A stretch of DNA of 64,000 nt from Kryptolebias marmoratus. Taxonomy: Eukaryota; Chordata; Actinopteri; Cyprinodontiformes; Rivulidae. How positions within the stretch are numbered: position 1 is the first letter of the stretch; each line of letters begins with the position of its first letter. The notes beneath the pieces were generated by a model. It saw only the letters and a list, made by a program, of their open reading frames with translations, made no database searches and was not told the DNA's origin. Position numbers and translations under genes: made by a program. Positions 22,096 to 34,760 of the stretch are shown here, in pieces. The stretch is from NCBI RefSeq assembly GCF_001649575.2, contig NC_051448.1, positions 17,750,361 through 17,814,360 of the forward strand, in the 5' to 3' direction.

Positions 22096-24184
22096 TGCAA
22101 CTCTCTGCAGGTATTCAAATGCTGCTTTTAATGTTCCAAAAGTGTTGAGCTGTTTGCTTTTAAGTTCTTGCAAAATCTGTAAGATTAGCATTGCAATGAA
22201 ATCACCCCTGCAATCACATACAAATAACCTCCTCCGCTAAGGTGCTTTTGGCCTTTTACCTTGTAAACTAATGGATTTCTCATACCCGACCTTTCCCATC
22301 TTTCTGTCATCTACCATTAGCAGCAGTTTAGCTTTGTTCAGCAATAAGCAGCTGACAGATAATATACTGGTGCCTTTCAGATTTCTCGATAGTGCCGTGC
22401 AGTGACTGTCTCTGTTATATTTGCTGCTATAATTTGATTCCACCTATGGCAATCGGTGCTAAAAATATACTGCTGCTTGGAAGTGCGAGCCGCTTTGAAT
22501 GCAGCCACTCGGTGAATAGCACAGAAAGTGATGATTTGGTATCTCCTTTGGCAGTGCTGCAAACTAAGCCTCTCTAATCACGGAGAACATCCCTGGCTTG
22601 TCGGAGCGTTCTAGCGATTCTTAATCTCCACTTCCATGATCTCGTGGTTTGAGCAAAGCCACCTGGATTCTCCTCAGCGTGTGCCAGGAGTCTCTGAGAA
22701 GCAGCACAAAGTGTCCCACCTGACAGCTGACTGTGCTCTTTTACTGTGGGAACTTTCTTCCACTTCTCCTCCACTCGATCTCAATTCTCTTGCTTTTTTA
22801 TTTTTGGATTTCCTTGCTCATTTTCACTTCACAGGGGACGGAGGCTGTGCTGTGTATATTTGTCCTCTCGCGATCACGTTAAGGTGTCACACGAACTAGA
22901 TTGCCATAAGCTGAGAAATCTCACTTTGCCTGAAAAGTGCATTAATACTGAGAAAAATTATGTGCGGTAGGCTTCTTTTGTGCTTCATTATGTTCATGGT
23001 TTACAGTGCTTGGCAGCCTGTGTGTGTATTTCAATTACATTTTTACTGCTGTGTTCCCTAAAGTTAATTGAATAGAAGGAAAGCTTATATTAGTTTGCTC
23101 TGTTGGTGTCGCAGTGTTGACCTCAGGAGCTTACATCATGATGCTGACCTTCTGCTAACTGCCTCGCTGTGCATTTGGGGAAACAAGTCATGGGACCCTC
23201 AACCGAGTCAATATGCTCTTTTTCTGCTCCATTTCTGCTCCCCCTCCTCTGTGAATCATCGCCACCGTTATATAAATGACTTTAAAACACGTTGAGACAC
23301 CATCAAGAGAAATTACGCACGAGTCCTGAGTCACGCCTCATTTAATGGGCTGGCTGATTTTGTTTGGGCTCAGCAGTGTTGCTACCCCTCTGATGTGGAG
23401 TATCCCCGGGACACGTTCGCTCGGCACGTAGATGCTGTGTTTGTACTGTGTGTGAGCGCGTCTCCGTGTGCTTTTTAATGCAGCGTATTGTGTAGAAAGT
23501 GGCTGTATAGGGTTTTTAAATCTGTGTGTGGGGATTAAATCTTTACAGAAGCTGCTATGAATAGCGGCTAAATTTCAACACCCAAAGGTTAATTCTCTCA
23601 TATCACTTCTGAACACATTAGTTCATTCCAGCAAGTGCTCTTGACCTCTTTACCCAGAAATAGACTGATTTTCAGCTTTGTTAAGAAAGACTTAGCACAA
23701 GTGCAGCCGTTTCTTGTTATTTCATGGGCATCTAAATGAAACTAGTGGCACTAATCAGGTGTAAAAGTTCATTTCGTGGCCAGATGGGGATTTTTTCCAG
23801 CAGGTAAAATTTTGAGATGTTGTTAAGAAACATGATTTGGCATGGAGTAAAAAGGAAGCCACTCATATTTGTTTTGGTTACCTCCACAAATCTTTTTGAT
23901 AGAATGAAAATATGATAAAAAGTTAATATTTTTGGAATACAGAGACTTTTGCAAGAGTTTGACTGTGAAGAATAGCAGAGGATGGATTAGAGTGTAGGAT
24001 TGTGTGACATCATTTTATCACTGACCAAAGTGAGCTGGGAGATCAACAGCCTTTTTTAAATGGGACAATAGAAAAGGTAGTAATTTAGGATGCTGACTCC
24101 CATCCTTTTATATTTTGTAGGTAATCACATTATGCACCTACTGTGTATTTCAAACAAGAAATAAACAGTTGGGGCTTGTTTAGT
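22096..24184. other. Non-coding stretch, nothing recognised
   Basis: No supported gene. Sequence complexity is higher and homopolymers fewer at about 22380-22900 and 23060-23480, but no splice-flanked exon could be defined. Confidence 0.4.
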
Positions 24185-24300
24185 TTGTAGACACTTTGCA
24201 TGAAGTCAGCCAATTAAGGCTAAATTCTATTTCCTAGTGTTACCCCTACACCTTCCCATACGCTTCGCTTTTTATTTTAAGTCACAAAAGGTAGTGAATA
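24185..24300 (-). repeat. Dispersed repeat end, related to 17580 and 18690
   Basis: AGTCAGCCAATTAAGGCTAA (24206) followed by TTCTATTTCC and TGTTACCCCTACACCTTCCC matches, in the same sense, the words at 17590-17640. In reverse complement it matches the 18650-18690 terminus. No coding capacity. Confidence 0.5.
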
Positions 24301-27300
24301 AATTTAGGGATTGGCATTTGAAGCAAAAATATTATTTAAATGTGTTGGTAATTATTCAGTTATTTGAATATTCTCTTTCCACCAATACAATACACATAAA
24401 AAGAAATGATTTGGGTTTATTTCAGTTTTTAATCATATGATACCTTTTTATAAGCAAGTATATTTGCACTGAGTTAAACTAAGTTTTTATAACCCCGTTC
24501 TGACCACAGATAAATTCTCAACATATGCGAGAGAAGCGATGCTGATCTGAATCATGTCCATCCTAACCAGAGCTAATCTTAGCAAACTCTTTATGATTTA
24601 GGACTATTTACTGTTTTATGTTCGTGCTTAAAAAATGACACAGGAAGCAAACTCACACGAACGATTTGGCAATTGTTTTATGTCAGATGCCCTTCCTTTC
24701 ATGCAAAGTGTCTTGTATGACTATCAAAAGTCCTGCTGCTGGAAAAAACTACAATGGATGTTTTACTTGTGCCTTCTCCAATTTCTGCCTCAATCTCAAA
24801 AAGTGTGTGAGAGGATAGTGATTCTAAGGTGATTCTAAGCTGACCGTAAATGGATGGATGGATGCATCAGTCAGAAGCTGTTAGTCAATTGTGATTTGCA
24901 GACTGTAAAACTAAACATCCTTCATACTTATAGCACTTGTGCTAAAAATCTAGTTAATTTTAGTGAAAACCTTTTATGAAGTGCTACCCCTTACTTTTTT
25001 TAAAACTTTTTTTTTTCTGAAATCTAATCAATTCTATCTCTACCTTTTTAGCTCAAGGCTGAAATACAAGCTAAACTCTTATAGTGACATTTAAAATGTG
25101 AACATGCAATGCTATTTCGTATATATCTCAAACTACCAGTGTAAATAAATTTGTTTCCACTGAATCTCTAAGATGTATAATAATTAGACCACACTATGTT
25201 GAATGGTACAACGGTGCATACAGACAATTTAGCTCTCCTGAGTTCCTCATATATCTAACTTTCACGCACAGATGATCACTTACAGATGTTAAACTAGATC
25301 TTTTGACATGTCACTATGGAAGCAGTCGAGTGCAACTCGGTGAATCCTTTCAAACAGCAGCCTGTAATTAATTTTGGCTAAACTCTGTTCGTTTGGTATC
25401 TTTGCAACCTTCTTATTACAGTGCATCCTCCCGCGCCGAGATCTGTTGTGATGTGTGATAAAGGAAGTGTCTCTCTCTCCCGCTGCTATTCTAGAATCAA
25501 CTTATCACATCGCTTTTCTGGTGAAACCGAATCTGCTTCGTTTATGTGGATACTCGTGGGTGCTCAGCATTCCTGAGATGCTGCAAGCTCATGAAAACTC
25601 TAGTCGCGGAGATTGACAGCTGAGATAAATACTCGCGCAGGGAAGTCAGAATGAGGCCATAAGGAGGGAAATGATATGTTTAATACATGGAGATTTGACA
25701 GATTCCAAGCGTGCAGATACACTGTTTGGCATTTCTATTCCACTGCATAATGACGCCAGCAGAATAAGTTATGATGTCACGCCATAGAGCTACACTTCAC
25801 TTTTAATTCTAATGGAATTAAATTGTCCTGACATTACCACAACGTATCATTAGTCACAAAACATTTGTTTCAAATCAGCATGCTTTAAACTGTGGCAGCA
25901 TGCTTTCTACTGTGATATCTACACTTCATTATCTGTAAATTTATTTACAGAACTATTTTAACTCTTATTCCCAAATGACTGACATCCTCCAAACAATCAG
26001 TGTTGGGAAGTAACCCTGTGAATTTCCTACATTTTAGGATCACGTTAACTGCATTAAATAATTTGGAGACAATTAAGAGGCATGTGCTTTATGGGTTTTT
26101 TTTCCCAGTACTTCAGCTGGTAACGCTCTAGTTGGCAGCCTCAGATTTATTTATGCTGTCATATAATGAATTGTAATGTAAATCTTATACATTTCTCTTA
26201 TAGATTATTTATCTCTGAGGAAAAAAAAAAATTACAAGCAGTTACAGTAAAAATGCACCGATTAGTTTTCCAGGCTGATTGTAACTTTTGTGAAGCATTG
26301 ACGTGCTGATCCTGATTTCTTTTCAAGAATCGTAATGAAGAAAATAGGAATATGTTTGTTTCAAAATTGAATTTATAAAACAGCATCAAGTTATAGATCT
26401 TCCCCTCTGTTACTAAAAATCAACAAAACATATCCTCTACATTATTGGACAGAAGAATTTTCACAATTAAAATCTAACAGAAAAAGAGTTGCAGCAATTC
26501 TGTAGCTACGCTGCAGAAACCTCTGTAGCTTCTATAGCTCCTTAACAAGTTTCTATTTTTCTGTACAATTAAAGAAATAAACAAGCAGCAAATTACAGGA
26601 CAATCAAGTTTTCTACAACACTCCAATTTATAATAAATTGCACCAGGTAAATTGCATCCAACATAAAATTTGGGTGGGAAAAAAAGAGTACAGATGTATT
26701 GTTAGCTGTGGCCAATTTTTAAACAACTCTTTTATTGCAACTACACCCATAGCAATTCTTAATTTGATTGCAGTTGCAAATGACATGTCAAAATAATTGA
26801 GACTTGAATATGTCTCCAGTTTAAATGGCAACTAAAACCGAATACAACAGCCGGAGTGATAATATGAGCAGCAGACAAGCCTCTGTGGAAAATCCAGTTT
26901 GTTTTAAATGGCCTTTCTTTAAAACATTTCTCGTGCTTCCTCTGACTTTATCAAAAACACTTTAGAGTAGGTATGTTCACATCAAGATTATTTGTCCCTG
27001 ATACCAGTCTGACTCACTTAAGATTAAATATCAGCCGATACCATGTCTCAAACAGATATTTTTATTATTATTTGTTGTTATTTGCAGCACAGGCTTTCAG
27101 ATTACATACCACAATTATATTAAAGTTATTAAAATCAATTTAATTATGTGGTTGAAGCCACAGTAGCTCTACATTGCAATAAAGAAAGGCTGTGTTGATT
27201 TTGTTCCTCAAGTTGTTTTTTATTATTAACAAGGAATAAAAATATGCCAGGGCAAACTTTTTTAGACAGCTCAGGCAGGGCTGTATCAGTTGTTTAATGT

Positions 27301-27364
27301 TGAAAGTTTAGGATGTATCGTGGCTCCATCCTGGTTCCTATGATTTTTGCTTCTGTGTATATCT
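24301..27364. other. Non-coding stretch with a possible conserved-looking block
   Basis: Nothing firmly recognised. The interval about 25320-25700 is lower in homopolymers and richer in CpG-containing words than its AT-rich flanks. It could be a conserved non-coding element, but this cannot be tested without an alignment. Confidence 0.35.
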
Positions 27365-27545
27365 GGTATTTGTTCCCTTTTTAGGACCATTCTTTTGAGG
27401 ACCAAAACCTGGTCCTAATATGGTGGAACACCATTTTTGGGTTAGGGGTTAGGTTTACGGCAAAGGTATGAATTGACTTTGGGTTAGGGTTGGGTATGTA
27501 CTGGTAATGGTTGGGTTTAGGGTAAGGGTCAGGGTTGACAAAATA
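27365..27545. repeat. Degenerate TTAGGG-like (telomere-like) dispersed repeat
   Basis: GAGGACCAAAACCTGGTCCT (27397-27416) precedes a run of GGGTTAGGGGTTAGG, GGGTTAGGGTTGGG, GGTTGGGTTTAGGGTAAGGG and CAGGGTT words up to 27537. The GGACC block plus telomere-like words is a dispersed repeat type in fish genomes, so this is more likely an interspersed element than a relic telomere. The copy at 15755-15905 is the opposite sense and more decayed. Confidence 0.65.
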
Positions 27546-29038
27546 TAATGAAATCAAAAAAAAAGAGGAAAAAACAACAAATGGGGTGTAGAATGTGGAC
27601 TTTCACAATTTTGTATCGCAACCTTCTTGCAGAGTTCATTTCTCAGCAGTTGGGACCTTGTACCAATCAGTGAATTGCAGAACAAAAGCACGTTCATACA
27701 AGTGTGAAACTCCGCACTATCAGGTCGAAAGGAAAGAATATTTTCCAGGTTTCTATTTAAAAAAGGAAAACAAGCTGAGTGCTTTTTTTCCCCAAAACTA
27801 TTTATCACCCTCTGCAGCCACAGTGCGCCCGCTATGATCCTTTTCCAAATGTAGAGTTGTGCTGATTGGACCTGTGCAGTGTGTAATGAGTCTGTGTACC
27901 TGCACAGAGCTGACAGAGCCTCTCAGGGCTCTGCAATCAGAGGAGAGAACCTGTAATTCTGACTTCTGTGGGCTTTTGTGCATGCAGCCGATTATGTGTA
28001 CGTCTGTGTGTTCGCGTGAGTGCCCATAAGTGGCAGTTATTACAGACTGTGTCTCCGCCATTCATTGTCAGGGTAGGGGGGCGTCCACCATCTCATTTTG
28101 GTCAGCACCCCAATCAGACCTAGCAGACCACCCTTGTCAGGGTTAGCCACCCAGGAACCATGTCTTTGGATAGCTTGTATACGTCTGTGTGCTTGTGACC
28201 TCTAGTATTACAGACACCTCTAGGAACCATGTTTCATCTGGGCAACTATTCATCATTTCCATATTGTGGCCATGATGAGAAAGGGTTTCATAACACACGT
28301 GCGAGGAGATAAAATCACGGAAGAGAAAATTAATATTCTCTGGGCTTGTCAGGCTCATTTAAGCAAGCCCTGTGTTTCGTTGTGTGGCCTCTGACACAGA
28401 TGATTGCGTGGGCAGCTATGCAGTTTTTCCTCATAATTACTTTTCGCCATGCTGCTCTTGTCCATTGTCAGCCTCAATAAGGCAGAGGTCTGTGGAAGAG
28501 AGAGAGAGAGTGAGGGAGGGAGAGTGAGACAGGGACGCTGAGATTGAGCATGGTGCCTTTTTTGACTTGTGCACCATCCTCTTTCTTAAAAAATATATTT
28601 ATATATCTTTGTGCTTTTTGTGCCATTTGCACACTCTGGTGAGGCCCAGCCATATTGGCTGTAACTGGATTTCACTTACTGATATTTTACTGCTAATTAC
28701 CCCAGTTCCGATTTACTGAACTAATCAAGCAAGCACAATGAAACAAGCTAGATTAAAATGCATCACATAAACTATCATTAGCACCTGTCATTTCTTTATT
28801 TTAGCAGATTACCAAATGAAGTCTGAATCAACTGGGTTTTGCTGCTGAAAACATGCACATATAATCCCATTCTTATTTATGCATTAGGCTTTCATTAAAT
28901 ATTCATGGCAGCACTTTAATGCACATGAATCCAAAGTTATCAAACACTGCAATGAGCACGTACACACACTCAAATACATTTATGAAATTATGAATGTGCA
29001 ATACTTCCAGGAATTTCTTTTAGAACACATTCCAAGTA
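27546..29038. other. Non-coding stretch; GA-rich patch and AT-rich complex block
   Basis: A GA-rich patch lies at 28496-28534. The block 28660-28930 is AT-rich but not low-complexity, with several TAAT and ATTA homeodomain-type words. No exon supported. Confidence 0.4.
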
Positions 29039-30299
29039 CACTCACTGACAAAAAAGTTAATCACCTGGAAAAACTGGTCCAATTTTGATGTAATTTAGTC
29101 CATATGCAGACCAGTGATGGGTATGTAAATGACTCAATTTGCAAAAAGCTGGCACGTCTAGAACAGACACTAGGAGGCATCAGTTACGGAGCAATAGTGT
29201 TGTCTAGCAGTCGCTGAAGCTTCTGACAGTCACTGAATGAAAGTCACCAGCCACAGAAGATTCCTCATAGATGCATTGGAAAACATTACCGGCGCTTGAT
29301 GGAGTTTAACTTGGGTCAGATTGTGAGTTTACATGAGGCTGGGGGTCGTATCGCGTATCATGCAACTGCCCAGCCTGTGGGACGTACAGATGCTCCAGTG
29401 GCCTGTCGTTGGAACCAATGTTACCTACACACGTCAAGAAGGTTCCAGTCCACCAAGGTAGGATCCTCATATTGTGAGTTCTGTGACTGCAACTGCCATC
29501 CAAAGATTTTGACCCCTACACAACACCTCATGTCATTCCACACTGTGTTTCAACATCTAGTATCTGCAGCGGTCCCATAACCAGGAGGCTTTGACTGATG
29601 ATGAGTGGCATCATATCATCATCAGCAATAAATCATTATAACCATCAAGACAATTATGTGCAAGTATGGTGGTACTGACTGGAGAGAATCAATCTTGCCA
29701 GTGTTACTCCTGACATTGTGGTGTGGGGAGCCACAGGCACGACTTCAGGGCCCCTTTGATAGTGATTTGGAGGAACCTGATAGCACAGTTTTATATCAGT
29801 GACGTACTTTGTACTACTCTTACCCCTCCTGAGGCAGCACTGTGATACAGTCTTGGAACAAGACAGCACCCATTTACACATGACACTTGTGTGACACTTT
29901 GTGTCATGTTTAGGTACTCCCCTGGACAGCCAGGTCCTTCAGTCTTTTCCCAGATTAACATATGTGGACATCAACTCTAACCAAGTGTTGACCCTCTGGA
30001 TCTCAAAGGCCAGGTACAACAGCTGTAGGGTAACTTACTGCAACAAAGGATTGAAATGGCTGTAGAACTCCATTTTAGATCGAATCATTGCTTCTGTTTA
30101 AGCCCGAGAGGTTGCCACACCCTACTGACATGGGACAAGTGGGAGATGGGACAAGTGGAGTACTCGTACTATCAACTGTTTTCTATTTGACTTGATGTTA
30201 TAATAAATGCAGTACTGTCACATGATCATTCAGCATGTGTAGCTAGATTTTATTTACTTTGCTGTCACAATGCTTAACTTTTTTTTTTGTCAGTATCTA
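29039..30299 (+). mobile_element. Dead Tc1-like transposon with both terminal inverted repeats
   Basis: The left end after TA (29037-29038) reads CACTCACTGACAAAAAAGTT. The right end, minus sense, reads GATACTGACAAAAAAAAAAG then TTAAG, so an ACTGACA-A-run-GTTAA inverted repeat brackets about 1.26 kb, and TA lies at 30298-30299. Inside, MMEFNLGQIVSLHEAGGRIA (29296) matches the DNA-binding start of a Tc1-like transposase group beginning MEF-x-x-G-x-IV-x-L-x-E-A-G. Further on, broken frames give TPDIVVWGATGTTSGP (about 29705), LEQDSTHLHM (about 29850, the QQDNARPH position), LGTPLDSQVLQSFPRLTY (about 29915) and a terminal SPRGCHTLL (about 30102). In the second catalytic motif the N of QDN is changed to S. 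Multiple stops make it non-autonomous. Confidence 0.82.
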
Positions 30300-31759
30300 C
30301 ATAATACTCACATGCCTGGGTACCATTAAACATCCACACTCCCTTTAGGTTTCTCTCATGCACAGCAATCAGGCAGCAAAAATAATGAAACAATAGTTTA
30401 ATTATTTCCATGATTAAAGCTTACTACTTCTCATTAAATCATTTGCTTCCATCTCAGCCTTTCTGCAGTGCAACAGCTGACTAAATGCAAAAAAGTTAAA
30501 AAAAAAGTTGACTAAAGAACCATATCTGTGCATGGAACAGAGTTATTTTAATTGAGTGTCCTGAGCGATGAGCCAGCTAGAAGGTGCTTTAATTTGCAGG
30601 GATGGCTAAACAGATGTAGCGTTATAAAGTAATGTAATGGACTTTTCCTCCCCACCCAGTAAATGAGCCTGGAAAAGTGATGAACTGGGAAAATGGATCT
30701 AAGGGAGAAAACTCAAACTAAGAAAAAAATAAGGTGACATTTAGTACAATAACTCTGTTGCAAGCAAAGAGCTGATGAGTGACACCCTTTTTTGTGTTTT
30801 AAATATATATGTAGGTGGCTGTGTGTGTGTGCTGGATAATGCATGATGTTTCTGTTCAGAGAGGGTTGAATTCCTTGGAGGTGTGTTTAAATGCATGTTT
30901 CCAGGATGTGGGAACCATTCACTTATGAATGTTACGAATGTGTCGTTTCTGTGTGTACGTGTAACTGTGTGTGTGCGTGCTTGTGTGTTTGCAGACCAAG
31001 TAGTGAGCTAGATAAATCCAAGGTTAACTGTTGTCAAACCAGCCTTCGGGCCATGGCTGCGTGGTAGACGCAAGAGCCATGAAGTGCTCCCATAAGAGGG
31101 ACCGCTGAGCCTGGCTCCAGCTGTCGAGCTGCAAATAAGCACACCCACCCTACATTCCTGACAACACAGACATATGCCACAATCTGTGTCCGAGGATCCT
31201 TGGGGCACAGAGGAAGTGGCATGCTTTCTCTTGGAAACGAACCCCTCTCGGCCGGTAGAGTGCGAAGAGGGAGGCCATGTTTCACAGTGGTGCTATGACA
31301 GGGATCTCACAGCATGTGCAAACACACACACACATGGAGTAAGGTCGAATGTGATCCGCTCTATCAGCGAACAGGAGCTGGCAAGGTGAATGTTGCACGT
31401 CTCTGCACTGGCACACCAATGACAGATGGAGCCCAGGTGCCATTAGGCAGACAAACGATGGCTTCATTAGGACGTGCCACTGGCAAGTGATGAATGCTGC
31501 CCTCTCCCAGCCATATTTGGAGCAAGATAAAAAAACGGGAAAAAAGGATGAGATGCCATGTAGGTTGATCTGAAGGTAGCTTTTTTTTGTTTGTTTGTTT
31601 CAACTTTTTGCTTTGAGGCTGCGATAAATACGATAAAGAACAATACACCAAACGGGGTACTTCACATTAAATAGCTGAGTGGAATTCAAAGACATTTTTA
31701 GTTAATAAATAATAACTATTATTTGTTTTCTTTGTTCTAGTTATTTGCAGTCCTTTTAT
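30300..31759. other. Non-coding stretch, nothing recognised
   Basis: Short GT tracts lie near 30820-30830 and 30965-30990. Overlapping minus-strand frames at 31008-31651 have no recognised motif. Confidence 0.45.
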
Positions 31760-32756
31760 CAAAATGGTGTGAAATAAGTGTTTTATAATCAAAACTTCTC
31801 ATGAACCACTGGAAAAATTTTAGAGAAACTGTCAAAGTAATCTCAATATGTACATCTAAAGCTGATTTAACTTTTGGAGTTAACCCAGTTCAAGACGGCC
31901 ACCATTGCTAAGCAACTTCAGCAAACACAAAATGGCTCTAACCCAGTCAATCCTACAAATGTTGAGCTCAAATTTGACATGGTTTTAGTTGAGTGATCCC
32001 CAACTCATACCCCAAGCAATAATTGATTACATGAGAATTTATAAGCTTTGGGGTTTTTTTAACTATTGGAGACAACTCTGTCTGTTAGGGAAATATTTCC
32101 TGAACCACTGACCAAATTTAATTTAACTTTTTTTAAATAATCATTGGATGCATATCTACACCTGATTATCTTTTAGATTCAACCCAATTCAAAATGTGGC
32201 CACAGCCAACTGAACCTAAAGACTAATATAGCTATAAAAGAGTTTGACAGACACTGAGCTAAGTTTCTGTGGTAACGAAGAGTCTTCCCCATTGCATACT
32301 CTGAGGGTTACATTGTGTCAGATCTTTGACTAAACTATAACTTTTGGAGTCAACCTTGTTCATCTGTTGGCAAAATATCTCATGAATCAATCAACAGGTT
32401 TTAATGAAATATTCAGAAAGTAATCATTGGATGGACATTTACAACTAATTATCAATGAGAGTTGGTCCAGTTTAACATGGCCAACACAGCTAATCAATTT
32501 TGCCCAGCACAAGAACGGTCATAACTGAGTCAGTTTTACAGATATCAAGCTAAAATCTGGCGTGGTAGTGGTTGAGCATCATCCCCAACACATACGCAAG
32601 CGTCATCCCTAACACATTGCGCAAGATCTCGCAGTACTGTGTGAGTTCAAACAGAAATTGGACCAAAACATCATATGATGATCTTAGTTCAAAACTGTAG
32701 TACGAAAGGTAGTGGGCCATTTGTATTCCTTTAAAGAATGTTTGGTATGTAATTGC
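31760..32756 (-). repeat. Tandem-unit interspersed repeat, copy R3 (three units plus head)
   Basis: Minus-strand copy. Landmark GGCC (rc of the GGCCATCTTGAA block) occurs at 31897, 32198 and 32479, giving unit spacings of 301 and 281 bases. Each unit also carries a TCATGAACCACTGG-like or decayed block and a GAGCTCAAATTTG-like block. The head lies at the right end, with TATTCCTTTAAAGAATGTTT at about 32725-32744. It is the longest copy in the window and faces R4 head to head. Confidence 0.8.
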
Positions 32757-33284
32757 TTTCAATGCTTTTTAATGTTGCAAATTTAAATTTACTCCTGCTC
32801 CTTGTGATCTGAGGCTGTTCTCATCAATAGCGTGACATCAGCATATCCCTCAACACCTCCTGCTCAGCTCACACATAAAACAAAAAACGGGGGGTGTTGA
32901 GGATGACGCGGCAGTGGCAGAGAAATATTGAAGAGAAGGCAGGGAAGGCGGGGAATGATCTTGAGAGAGATGATGAGAGACAGAAAAGGGAGGCTCAGCG
33001 AGACGAGGAGGGTGGGAGGCGTGCCACAGGCCACAATGACTCCCCCTTCCCGCTCACATCCATGTCACCTCGCCGTGTTGCAAATTAGGCTGCACATGCT
33101 CGCTGGAGATGTCAGAACATATATCTCAACAGTTGGCTTCAATTTGCATAGGTGCTCTGAGGCCTTTTTTTTAATCCAAAAACCTTATTTTGCCATCAAA
33201 ACCTTAGTATTGTTTAATATTAGGTTGTAAAAATAGAAAATGTTTCATTGTATTAAAGATTTTTTTAAACATAATTTTTAAAAA
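32757..33284. other. Spacer between two head-to-head repeat copies
   Basis: A purine-rich stretch (32880-33020) gives open frames of 64-100 codons, rich in Arg, Glu and Gly. They have no recognised motif and are best explained by composition. Confidence 0.5.
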
Positions 33285-33690
33285 AATATATCAAAATTAA
33301 AGGCCTAGCATCCCTTGAATTCATATTGCCTGCTGCCATTCATGCCAGAGTTTTAGACTAAAATTATCTTGTGTTGAGAATCGACAAAGTTGTAGTTTGG
33401 TTAAACCTTAAAAATAATGTGATGCACAACTTTATCCTCACAATACAGTATGTATTGTAATTTACACTCAGCTTCTACCACATTAAACTTAAGTTCAATG
33501 TTTGTACATTTAGCTAAGTTAAAGCCATTTTTGTGTTGGTGAATGTCATTTAGCTGTGGCAGCCATCTTGAATTGGACTGGCTCCAAAAGTTCATCAATG
33601 GTAGATGTAGATCCAGTAATTAGATAGTTTCATCAAAATTCCTTGCAGTGGTTTGTAAGATATTTTTCTAACAAAGAGGGTTGACTTTAA
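33285..33690 (+). repeat. Tandem-unit interspersed repeat, copy R4 (head plus one unit)
   Basis: This is the clearest head in the window: AAAATTAAAGGCCTAGCATC (about 33294-33313), then CCTTGAATTCATATTGCC. One unit follows, with GCCATCTTGAATTGGACTGG (about 33562) and AAGATATTTTTCTAACA (about 33657). Confidence 0.8.
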
Positions 33691-34489
33691 CATTAAATGC
33701 AAAGGTTGTAGGCAAAGATGTCACACAATATACCAGTCAGATGAGTTTTTGGTAAAAGCTTTTTTTCCTAAATATTGTTAAAATCTCATCTTGAGAGGTA
33801 AATGTCCCGTTACACTCCTCCTCAGCAGCCATTTAGCCTAGATTTTCACAATTACCAAAAGGCTTGTCAGAAAAAGTACCAAAATCCCTCTAATGCCCAA
33901 TTAAGTTCTCTTTAGACTTGAGATATCTGTTCTTCACTGCTTTAGCTTTGACTGTGAAAGTTGCGGAGAGGTCCTTATGGTGGGCATAAATTATCCTTTT
34001 ACACAAGATTGGATAGTGAATAACTAAATGAGATGACTAAAGTCATCTCATGGTGATGTGTTTTGCCACAAACATCTATCTTAAAGTAACAAGCGAGCTG
34101 CATGGGGTTGAATATTATTGGACTGCATAATCTGACAAAGCAGATGATGAGGAAACGAAATGACTGCAGCTAATTATTGAAGGTAAAATACTGAAGTTGG
34201 AAAATTTGGACCGCGCTGTTAATTTATTTAGTAATACAATCTGTTTGATTCCTGTGAACAGCTTGTCAGAAGCCAAAATAGATCAGGGATGTGTGTTTTT
34301 ATGTTAATGCAGAAGTTCAGACCTGGACCGTGTTGAAATCGAAGCATGTATACTTTGTTAAATTCTTGTTGCAAAGGGATTTTGAGCAGCACCAGGAGGG
34401 TAAATCATGCATGAAACCTATTCAGATGCCACCAGATTAGCAGAAGCATATCAGGGCTATCCAGACTTTCTAGGGTCACTGGGGGTCTC
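33691..34489. other. Non-coding stretch, nothing recognised
   Basis: No supported feature. Confidence 0.45.
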
Positions 34490-34760
34490 ACCCAGCTTGC
34501 ATGCCAAAGTTTCAGACAAAGATCTAGTTTGATTAGTTTGTGCTCAAAGTTGGGTATGACTCTCAGCTGATACCATGCAAAACTGTATCTTGAAATCTGT
34601 AAAACTGATTTATAGCCATTTTATTGTTCTCTAATGTCAGTTGACTGTGACGACCATCTTCCATTGTCGATATATATCCTGTGATTACTTCCTGAAGGTT
34701 TCATTAAAATCCATTTACTGGTTCATGAAATATTTTGCTGACAGACAGACATAGAAAGTT
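34490..34760 (+). repeat. Tandem-unit interspersed repeat, copy R5 (one unit, head absent)
   Basis: One decayed unit: TATGACTCTCAGCTGATACC (about 34555), AAATCTGTAAAACTGATTTA (about 34593), GACCATCTTCC, TGATTACTTCCTGAAGGTTT (about 34681) and GAAATATTTTGCTGACAGAC (about 34727). No head signature upstream, so this copy is truncated. Confidence 0.74.

Noticed and set aside
27438..27545. Relic telomere or chromosome fusion
   Set aside because: Words are degenerate and sit behind a GAGGACC block typical of a dispersed repeat; a second decayed copy exists at 15755.
32928..33230. Arg/Glu/Gly-rich open frame between R3 and R4
   Set aside because: Explained by a purine-rich stretch; no domain, and frames are open in more than one phase.
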